Positions 7,932 to 13,054 of a DNA stretch of 13,054 bases are shown in pieces. The stretch's first letter is position 1. Every line of letters starts with the position of its first letter. The stretch lies in contig DYKH01000142.1 of NCBI GenBank assembly GCA_020722685.1, forward strand, positions 1 to 13,054, given 5' to 3'. The position numbers and the translations under genes were made by a program. The DNA comes from Caldithrix sp. (GTDB lineage: Bacteria > KSB1 > UBA2214 > DYKH01). The notes under the pieces were generated by a model that did not search any database, was not told the origin of the DNA, and saw nothing but the letters and a program-made list of their open reading frames with translations.

Positions 7932-7967
7932 ACGCAGAGAACGCCGAGGGCGCAGAGTTACGCAGAG
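7932..7967. repeat. Degenerate tandem GCAGAG array
   Basis: Four near-copies of an 8-base unit occur at 7932 (ACGCAGAG), 7941 (ACGCCGAG), 7950 (GCGCAGAG) and 7960 (ACGCAGAG), with 9-10 base spacing. Arrays of this kind are, from memory, common in intergenic DNA of diverse environmental bacteria. The function is unknown. Confidence 0.6.
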
Positions 7968-7979
7968 GTTTAGTCATGC

Positions 7980-8111
7980 TATACTCGTTGAGGGTAGAAA
8001 TTTCATCCCTCTTGTCATACCTGCGCATGCAGGAATCTCCTTGTGAACAGGTGGTTAGGAGATGCCTGTATTCACAGGCATGATATGAAAAAGCAACCCT
8101 TAACGAGTATA
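7980..8111. repeat. 132-bp MITE-like or REP-doublet element with terminal inverted repeats
   Basis: TATACTCGTTGAGGG at 7980-7994 and CCCTTAACGAGTATA at 8097-8111 are inverted repeats matching at 14 of 15 positions. Inside are two hairpins: CCTGC/GCAGG with loop GCAT (8020-8033), and TGCCTGT/ACAGGCA with loop ATTC (8063-8080). AGGAATCTCC (8031-8040) and GGAGATGCCT (8058-8067) form a further inverted pair at 9 of 10 positions. The nested symmetry suggests either a small non-autonomous mobile element or a pair of REP-like palindromes in head-to-head orientation. It encodes no protein. The ends begin and finish with TA, but no target-site duplication can be proved from one copy. Confidence 0.6.
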
Positions 8112-8320
8112 ACTTGGCAAGTGCAACAAGATAGTGAAAGAGCGGCTTTGAACCGGATTTGGCTTTAGATCATTATTCAACGACCCATTGAAAGACAAAA
8201 CTATCGAAGGCAAAACCATTTGTCAAAAAAGGCCCAGCATGAGAGAGCCTTGGAGGCCGTCACGTAGTGCGAGACAATCGCATAGCCCAATGATATCGCA
8301 ACTTGAAAGGCAAATTGATT

Positions 8321-8358
8321 GAGGTCAAAATGATATTGTCCTCAACCATTTTGACCTC
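8321..8358. other. Perfect 12-bp inverted repeat with 14-nt loop
   Basis: GAGGTCAAAATG at 8321-8332 is the exact reverse complement of CATTTTGACCTC at 8347-8358. It lies between convergent genes, 112 bp beyond the pepD stop. No strong U-tract follows on either strand, so it may be an RNA hairpin, a protein-binding palindrome or a repeat-element remnant rather than a standard terminator. Confidence 0.55.
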
Positions 8359-8390
8359 TAATAATTTCCGCGGGCGCAAGAGTCGTCAAA

Positions 8391-8412
8391 GCCTGAGGAT
8401 GAACTCTCAGGC
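8391..8412 (-). terminator. Possible pepD terminator hairpin
   Basis: GCCTGAG (8391-8397) and CTCAGGC (8406-8412) form a perfect 7-bp stem with an 8-nt loop, 58 bp past the pepD stop. On the minus strand it is followed by only TTTG, so the U-tract is weak. Confidence 0.35.
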
Positions 8413-8469
8413 CAAGAACACGAGCTGCCTGGAGACGGCGATCGCCCATAAAAGCCCCCTGCCGGATTC

Positions 8470-9921
8470 TTAGGCAAAGGCCTCCAGGACTTTTAGGACA
8501 TGTTTATAGAACTCAGCAACCGAGCCGATGTGAATGCACTCATCCGGCGAATGCGGATGGCGCAGGGTTGGCCCCACGGAAATCATGTCCATGCCAGGGA
8601 ACTTTTCGCCGATGAGGCCGCATTCCAGCCCCGCATGAATCGCCTGATACTTTGCTTCTTTGCCGGTGACTTGCTTGAAGGTGTCCATGCAGACTTTGAG
8701 GAGCTCGGAGTCGAGGTTTGGCATCCAACCGGGGTAGCCGGCGGGCTGTTCGATCTTTGCGCCGGCAAGACGGGAGATAGCAACGAGCCGGTCGCAAGTG
8801 GCCTGCAAGGCCGCGGCGTTGGAGCTGCGGCTGCTGCACACGATGACTGCTTCGTTTTCATTGCATCTAACCGAGGCAACGTTGTTAGAGGTTTCCACCA
8901 ATTCTTTGATGGCGCGGCTCATGGCCAATGGACCGTGCGGCAGGGCGAACAAGAATGCGGAAAGTGTGTCTCGGGATTTCGTCGTTAAGACCGAGGGCAA
9001 CGCGCCGGCGACCTCTTTCACTTCCAAATTGATATTCTGCTCTACGGGGGCAAATTCGACTTTGATATCCTTAATGGCTTGTTTGAGCCATTCGGAAACC
9101 ATTGACGTCTGGGCTGAGGGCACAACGATTTCCGCCATAGCTTCCCGGGGAATCGCATTGTGCTTGTCCCCGCCGCTGATGCTGGCCAACTCTATCGACT
9201 GTTTTTGGCACAACTGCCAGAGCAATCGATTCAATATTTTGATGGCATTGCCGCGGCCCTCATGAATATCGATGCCGGAATGGCCGCCGCGTAGTCCGGA
9301 CAGGTGCAGTGTGAGCAGCTTGTCTCCTTTAGCCTTTTGGCGACTGAGAGGCAAAGTCATAAACGAATCTGCGCCGCCGGCGCAGCCGATGGAGAAAATG
9401 CCCAATTCTTCGCTGTCCAAATTGACCAGCTTGCGCCCCTTCAGCATGTCCTTGCCAAGAGTTTTTGCACCCGTGAGGCCGCGTTCCTCATCGATTGTGA
9501 ATAAGGCCTCGAGCGGACCGTGCACCAAGGATGTATCCTCGAGGATGGCCAAAATAGAGGCCACACCGACGCCGTTATCGGAACCCAAGGTGGTGCCGTT
9601 TGCATGCAGCCATTCGCCTTTTATGACCAATTCGATGGCGTCTTTGCTAAAATCAAAAATCTTGTCCGAATTCTTTTCGCAAACCATATCCAGGTGCGCT
9701 TGCAAAACAACCGGCTGGGCTTTTTCGTGGCCCTTACTGGCCGGCTTGCGCACAACCACGTTGCCCGTTGCATCCTGTTCGTATTCTAATCCCAGACGCT
9801 GAGCGACCGATACTACATATTGACCTGCTTTCTCCTCGTGACCGGAGCAGCGAGGAATTTTGCGGATTTCATCGAAATGTTGCCATAATAATTTCGGTTC
9901 AAAATCGGTAATCTTTGGCAT
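8470..9921 (-). CDS. pepD: Aminoacyl-histidine dipeptidase (peptidase D, M20 family)
   Basis: This cytoplasmic di-zinc metallopeptidase hydrolyses Xaa-His dipeptides such as carnosine and other unblocked dipeptides. At 483 residues it matches E. coli PepD (485), and the catalytic set aligns with a constant offset of four: metal ligands His76, Asp115, Glu146, Asp169 and His457, with Asp78 and the catalytic Glu145. The motifs are QAHLDMVCEKN, TLGSDNGVGVAS, TIDEERGLTGA, NLDSEELG and RHPHSPDE. The lid domain lies between about 200 and 390. The start at 9921 is chosen over an in-frame ATG at 9996 because AAGGAGG sits 5 nt upstream and a promoter overlaps the longer extension. It stands alone between a repeat-rich spacer and the aldo/keto reductase gene, with its own promoter. 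Nothing is missing from the active site. Confidence 0.95.
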   Translation of the reverse strand: MPKITDFEPKLLWQHFDEIRKIPRCSGHEEKAGQYVVSVAQRLGLEYEQDATGNVVVRKPASKGHEKAQPVVLQAHLDMVCEKNSDKIFDFSKDAIELVIKGEWLHANGTTLGSDNGVGVASILAILEDTSLVHGPLEALFTIDEERGLTGAKTLGKDMLKGRKLVNLDSEELGIFSIGCAGGADSFMTLPLSRQKAKGDKLLTLHLSGLRGGHSGIDIHEGRGNAIKILNRLLWQLCQKQSIELASISGGDKHNAIPREAMAEIVVPSAQTSMVSEWLKQAIKDIKVEFAPVEQNINLEVKEVAGALPSVLTTKSRDTLSAFLFALPHGPLAMSRAIKELVETSNNVASVRCNENEAVIVCSSRSSNAAALQATCDRLVAISRLAGAKIEQPAGYPGWMPNLDSELLKVCMDTFKQVTGKEAKYQAIHAGLECGLIGEKFPGMDMISVGPTLRHPHSPDECIHIGSVAEFYKHVLKVLEAFA

Positions 9922-9967
9922 GGAAGCCTCCTTGTTGTCAAGAGATGAGTAGCTGATTTTCGCGCGT

Positions 9968-9996
9968 AATATACAACCGCAGAAATCGAAATTCAA
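9968..9996 (-). promoter_or_regulatory. Promoter of pepD
   Basis: On the minus strand TTGAAT (9991-9996) and TATATT (9968-9973) are separated by exactly 17 nt. The -10 box matches TATAAT at five of six positions. Transcription would begin about 40 nt upstream of the pepD ATG at 9921, and the -35 box overlaps the longer in-frame ATG at 9996, which argues against that start. Confidence 0.6.
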
Positions 9997-10115
9997 GCAT
10001 CGTATCGCGCGGAGTAATTTTTATTCACAGAGAAATGCTCGATCCGGTTCCGAAAACGTCCGGCACCAGGACGACAGTGTTTCGGAAGCACCTTCTCGCC
10101 AGACCCGGCCTGTGC

Positions 10116-11009
10116 TCACCTGAAAGCAGCAAGCTCCTCGGTGCTCATCGGCAACGGAGTGTGCATGGCCTCTATGATATGCGATAGGTGTTCTGGCGAT
10201 TTGGAGCCGATCAAGACAGAAGAAACGTTCCGGTTTGCCCATAAGAACTGTATCGCTGCAGCGGGTAGGAGTTCGGGATTTCCTCCGAGCAGCCCCAACA
10301 ATCTGCGGGTTTTAACGGCTTCAGCGTCATCCGTCTTGTGTACGTGATGTTGGACTTTGGGTGTTAGATAGCCGCGCGCCAAACCACCGCGAACCAAGAT
10401 GCCTATATTTTGTCGCGCCGCTTCGGCAATGAGGTCCTCGCTCTGCCGATTGAGCAAGCTATAATCGACTTGCAGCACATCGAAAGCACGGGATTCGATG
10501 CAGGCAGCCATGACCGTGTGGTGCGGCGATGCGCCCAAGAAACGAATTTTGCCCTTGGCTTGTGCGTCGTGCATGGCGGCTACCGTTTCACCATCCGCCA
10601 AGACCTTTTCAGGATCGGGACCGAAATGGATCTGCATCACATCGATGACATCCGTCTGCAGCAGGTTCAGACTCTTATCGATGGAATCTTTGACCGCCTT
10701 GTATGAAAAGTCATAAAAAGTGTGCGGCTCGGCACTGTGCTCGCCGCATTTGGAAGCCAGAACGAATTCTTTGCGACGATGGGCGATGCTTTTGCCGATT
10801 CTCTCCTCGCTAAGATGGTAGGCACGAGCCGTATCGATGAGATTGATCCCCTGATCCAATACAAAATTGAGCATCCTGCCGGCGGATTCCTCATCCGGGC
10901 GCGCCTGATCACCCAATAAGCCGATGCCCCAATCGCGCCCAATCTCCAGCGCGCCAAAGCCGATGAAGGTCACTTTCAGATTGGTGCGGCCGAGCCTTCT
11001 TTTCTCCAA
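10116..11009 (-). CDS. Aldo/keto reductase
   Basis: This 297-residue protein has the TIM-barrel pattern of NAD(P)H-dependent oxidoreductases that reduce aldehydes and ketones. All four catalytic residues are seen: Asp59 in LIDTARAY, Tyr64, Lys87 in LASKCGEH and His128 in MQIHFGPDP. The cofactor segment near the C-terminus reads VLIGSKSPEHL (about 265-275). The start is taken as TTG at 11009, giving the usual EKRRLGRTNLKV opening, because AAGGAG lies 6 nt upstream on the minus strand. The alternative ATG at 11057 adds 16 residues not typical of the family and has no good ribosome binding site. The substrate cannot be told from sequence. It is separated from pepD by about 194 nt and from the porin gene by about 366 nt, so it is likely transcribed alone; a candidate promoter lies at 11223-11253. 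Confidence 0.92.
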   Translation of the reverse strand: MEKRRLGRTNLKVTFIGFGALEIGRDWGIGLLGDQARPDEESAGRMLNFVLDQGINLIDTARAYHLSEERIGKSIAHRRKEFVLASKCGEHSAEPHTFYDFSYKAVKDSIDKSLNLLQTDVIDVMQIHFGPDPEKVLADGETVAAMHDAQAKGKIRFLGASPHHTVMAACIESRAFDVLQVDYSLLNRQSEDLIAEAARQNIGILVRGGLARGYLTPKVQHHVHKTDDAEAVKTRRLLGLLGGNPELLPAAAIQFLWANRNVSSVLIGSKSPEHLSHIIEAMHTPLPMSTEELAAFR

Positions 11010-11375
11010 TTTCGTCTCCTTATGCGTATCAATCTCGATAGGTCGGGTGAGTTGCAACGGCTACCCTTAAGACGGGTGCAGACGTTCGAGAATTCCCTTC
11101 AGATTGAGTTATCATCTACTCCAAAAGTACACTCTAACTGTGAAAACCAATCAGCAGGGATTTTCCATACACGCCCTGCCCGGTCATTCTCTATAATGAA
11201 AGCTTCGTTACGTCGGGCGTGAGCAAAGTTAGCAAATAGATGCGAAAAGTCAAGAAAAGGATTTGGCGGTTTGAAAAACGGCAAACTACGGCGCACTTGG
11301 GGCAGGACTCAATTTGTGGATGCCTACTGCGTCGGCAGGAAAGGCACGCAGGCGCGTCGGATAGGCGGATGATTG
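11010..11375. other. Intergenic region upstream of the aldo/keto reductase
   Basis: About 366 bases separate the end of the porin-like gene from the aldo/keto reductase start. A minus-strand open frame of 65 codons (11099-11296) begins with GTG, but the candidate promoter at 11223-11253 lies within it, and I recognise no homologue, so I do not call it. The sequence from 11010 to about 11216 would be a long 5' leader for the reductase. Confidence 0.45.
11223..11253 (-). promoter_or_regulatory. Candidate Bacteroidota-like promoter for the aldo/keto reductase
   Basis: On the minus strand TTG (11251-11253) is followed after 19 nt by TAACTTTGC (11223-11231). This resembles the TTG-N19-TAnnTTTG pattern known for the primary sigma factor of Bacteroidota. 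If used, it would give a leader of roughly 200 nt before the TTG start codon. A single occurrence, so chance cannot be excluded. Confidence 0.35.
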
Positions 11376-12627
11376 CTAAAAAGAAACGGTCGTCATCAAG
11401 AAGAACCAGTAAGCTGCTTGATTGCCCGTAACACTGCGCATGACATCGTCAGGCACGAAAGCAGCGGCGCCGGTTTGAAAAGCGACGTTGGCATTGTACT
11501 TGACGTTGACGATCAAATCAAGCTCCTCCCCAAGCGACTTGTTGCCGGATGCAGTGGGATAAGCTTTGTCCACGTCGAAAGGATGTAGCTCCGGGGCAAG
11601 TGACGCGGACTCGGAGACGTTCATCGTTAATGTGATAGCGTAATCGTTCCGGCCGTAGCTCGGCAGCACGGGATTGGGAAAATAGTCCATAAGGCCATAG
11701 AGGCGATGATACGCTCCCAATGAGGCTTCAAAGGTAGCAACTCTATGGTCGCCCGGATTGTTGTCGCCGGAAATTTTGCCGTACAGAAAGCTTGCCTTCG
11801 CATGATTGCTCTGATTGAGAGTCAGTCCGACATTGCCGCTTATCAAGTAGGCATCGATGTCGGATCTCACGGATTGCTCACTGGTGGCCATTTTCCCTGT
11901 TTGACGGTAGTATTCCAACTCGTAGTCCAGAGAGGCGAGTTTTCGGTAAGTCGGCGCCGATCGTGTATTTCTGTAGTTTTCGCTTGCCTGTGTCTGAGCC
12001 GTTAGACAATTCGGCAGTGTTGTCCTCGGATAAAAGATAAACATCCACAAAAAATGGTTCCGCGAAGCGAATGTTGCCAAAAGCGCCGCGAAAGTTTTCC
12101 GAGAAAACAATGCCTTGGTTTTTGACCAATTTGCAGGTAAACAAGTCAAGCGTGAACATTTTTGCTTTGTAAGAGGCCACCGCTGCATCGAAGCTTCTAC
12201 CGATATTGTTCCAATTGCGGATGCCGATGAGCCGCTCGCTTCCGTACCTTAACTCTTGCCGTCCGACTTTGACATCCACCCGCGAGCCGAACAGCTTGCG
12301 GATCGTGAAATAGGCCTGATGGAAGTCCAGCGCCGGAGACTTGGCATCCATGCTGCCGCGAGCGAGCGATGCGTTTTCGCCACCATATAGACGGGAATCC
12401 TGCACCTGCATAAAAATGCTAACGTCCTCCTTTGGTTTGATGCCGACATTTAGCCGGGAACGCAGCAGGCTGAACCAATTTTCCTCCGCCCCGGGCAGGA
12501 AGCTTATGCTGTCCACTTCGGCGCGATAGCGAATTTGGCCGCCAATTGTAAAAGGTGGATTTTCAGCGTAGGACACCGCAAAAGTCACCAATGCGAAATG
12601 CAGCATCAAGGTTAAACCCTGTCTCAT
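11376..12627 (-). pseudogene. Outer-membrane porin-like protein (alginate-export-type barrel), frameshifted
   Basis: The gene starts at 12627, with GGGAGGAGG 7 nt upstream, and opens with a signal peptide of about 21 residues ending SYA. The mature region has alternating beta-strand patterns, such as GGQIRYRAEVDS, RLNVGIKPKEDVSIFMQVQD and DVKVGRQELRYGSERLIG, as in alginate-export-type porins. The first frame runs open to 11878, and a second frame carries LDYELEYYRQTGKMATSEQ through to TAG at 11376. The last residue is Phe, the usual outer-membrane insertion signal. Protein-like sequence switches frame near 11925-11945, where the coding strand reads CTCTCT. Restoring one CT gives KTRLSLDYELEYY and a barrel of about 417 residues, so a 2-nt contraction is the simplest explanation. 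Substrate is unknown. A pstB tail lies 93 nt upstream on the same strand, hinting at a former anion-uptake context. Confidence 0.75.
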
Positions 12628-12719
12628 GGACTTGCCTCCTCCCAATATCGGTTATGATGGATGGATAAAGAAATGACTATCAAAAGGGCGTTAGGCGAGT
12701 CGCGCTGCTTACTGAAGCG

Positions 12720-12845
12720 TCAACCAATTTCCCCTGCGATGTAGGCTCGGGTTCGGTCATCCTTTGGCGAGCCAAAGAATTCCTCAGCGGGGCCATGCTC
12801 GACCTGCTCACCCAGATAGAAAAAGAGGCTCATCCGGCAAATGCG
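12720..12845 (-). pseudogene. pstB: C-terminal remnant of a PstB-like phosphate ABC ATPase
   Basis: Forty-one codons ending in TGA at 12720-12722 read RICRMSLFFYLGEQVEHGPA and then EEFFGSPKDDRTRAYIAGEIG. PstB proteins end with FFYLGELVEFGPTEKIF and a YITGRFG-like tail, so this is the tail of a PstB-type nucleotide-binding protein. In frame, TAG stands just upstream (12849-12851), and beyond it the translation no longer resembles the ATPase; no Walker A, signature motif or Walker B is present. The break falls at about 12846-12855, next to AT-rich repeat-like DNA. A tungstate or molybdate ATPase relative is possible but the FFYLGE segment favours PstB. The rest of the gene could lie outside the window if the break is an insertion. 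Confidence 0.65.
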
Positions 12846-13054
12846 TACCTATTGGCGAAGAAAGGCCAAAAGCATTCCTGATGAAGGTCATGAAAAATTC
12901 AAATAGCAAAATGCAAACTGACAAATCAAAATGCAAAAATGGGGGCGTGTCTATGATGCCCAAAGGATACACTAAGATTTTCGATCTTTCCAAACCCTGC
13001 AAATCTGCCTCGTTGAGCCATTGGATGTTGTTCATCAAGCCTTATAGCCGGCTT
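12846..13054. other. AT-rich repeat-like sequence abutting the pstB tail
   Basis: This stretch holds no gene I can support. A 76-codon minus-strand frame (12808-13038) is open, but its second half runs out of frame through the pstB tail and the middle is translated repeat DNA. The edge of the window has a small inverted pair, AAGCC/GGCTT, in its last 20 bases. The stretch may be an inserted or rearranged repeat. Confidence 0.4.
12907..12937. repeat. Direct repeat of CAAAATGCAAA
   Basis: The 11-base word CAAAATGCAAA occurs at 12907-12917 and again at 12927-12937, 20 bases apart, within AT-rich DNA. Similar A-rich words are, from memory, frequent between genes in some uncultured FCB-group genomes. 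Confidence 0.5.

Larger units (their letters stand above)
7850..8469. other. Convergent, repeat-rich intergenic region
   Basis: About 620 bases lie between the convergent tusE-like and pepD genes. I see no gene. The content is structural: a short GCAGAG tandem array (7932-7967), a 132-bp element bounded by inverted repeats (7980-8111), a perfect 12-bp inverted repeat (8321-8358), and a small hairpin near the end of pepD (8391-8412). The 8115-8320 part holds nothing I recognise; no frame there has a convincing start. Confidence 0.6.

Noticed and set aside
7932..7967. CRISPR array
   Set aside because: The repeat unit is only 8 bases with 1-2 base gaps, so there are no spacers; it is a degenerate tandem repeat.
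8431..8440. GGCGATCGCC palindrome as a HIP1-type element
   Set aside because: One occurrence seen here is not evidence for an over-represented genomic octamer.
9922..9996. 25-residue N-terminal extension of PepD
   Set aside because: The extension overlaps the promoter, and a strong Shine-Dalgarno sits just before the ATG at 9921, which gives the family length.
11099..11296. 65-codon minus-strand frame upstream of the reductase
   Set aside because: It starts with GTG without a ribosome binding site and contains the candidate reductase promoter; the translation is not recognised.
12808..13038. 76-codon minus-strand frame at the right edge
   Set aside because: It crosses the pstB tail out of frame and consists largely of translated AT-rich repeat sequence; no homologue is recognised.

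Overview
The window reads as a stretch of a Gram-negative (diderm) bacterial chromosome. It encodes a periplasmic membrane-fusion adaptor, FtsX/MacB-type permeases, and an outer-membrane beta-barrel with a signal peptide and a terminal Phe. The protein flavour (paired MacB-like permeases with a HlyD adaptor, and a flavoprotein/DUF1641/TusE sulfur cluster), the intergenic palindromic repeats and one TAnnTTTG-type promoter would suit a member of the FCB superphylum or an uncultured relative such as KSB1/Calditrichota. That placement is an inference and is weakly held. No rRNA, tRNA, CRISPR array, integrase or complete insertion sequence was seen.

Layout. 1-453: no gene. 454-4188 (minus): a three-gene operon of HlyD/MacA-like adaptor, then two paralogous FtsX/MacB-like permeases; no ABC ATPase is present. 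4189-4597: divergent intergenic region with a possible 34-codon ORF. 4598-5377 (plus): NagB-family glucosamine-6-phosphate deaminase/isomerase. 5522-7849 (plus): a sulfur-metabolism cluster of SQR-like flavoprotein, DUF1641 protein and TusE/DsrC-like carrier. The first two genes are broken by nonsense and frameshift lesions; the third is intact. 7850-8469: a repeat-rich convergent spacer with a tandem GCAGAG array, a 132-bp element with terminal inverted repeats and two internal hairpins, and a separate perfect 12-bp inverted repeat. 8470-9921 (minus): PepD dipeptidase. 10116-11009 (minus): aldo/keto reductase starting at TTG. 11376-12627 (minus): outer-membrane porin-like gene broken by a frameshift at a CT dinucleotide run. 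12720-12845 (minus): the last ~41 codons of a PstB-like phosphate ABC ATPase, cut off by AT-rich repeat-like sequence.

How it fits together. The adaptor and two permeases would form a MacAB-like transporter if an ATPase is supplied from elsewhere. The flavoprotein, DUF1641 protein and TusE-like carrier would link sulfide or persulfide oxidation to a cytoplasmic sulfur carrier. Here the membrane-side oxidoreductase has also lost the middle glycine of its FAD motif, so the module looks like it is decaying from the top while the carrier persists. NagB, PepD and the aldo/keto reductase are intact housekeeping or accessory enzymes.

The most distinctive signals are the concentration of lesions in the sulfur cluster, the porin and the pstB tail while about 7.8 kb of neighbouring coding sequence is clean, and the structured 7980-8111 repeat element. 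I see no convincing wholly new system.
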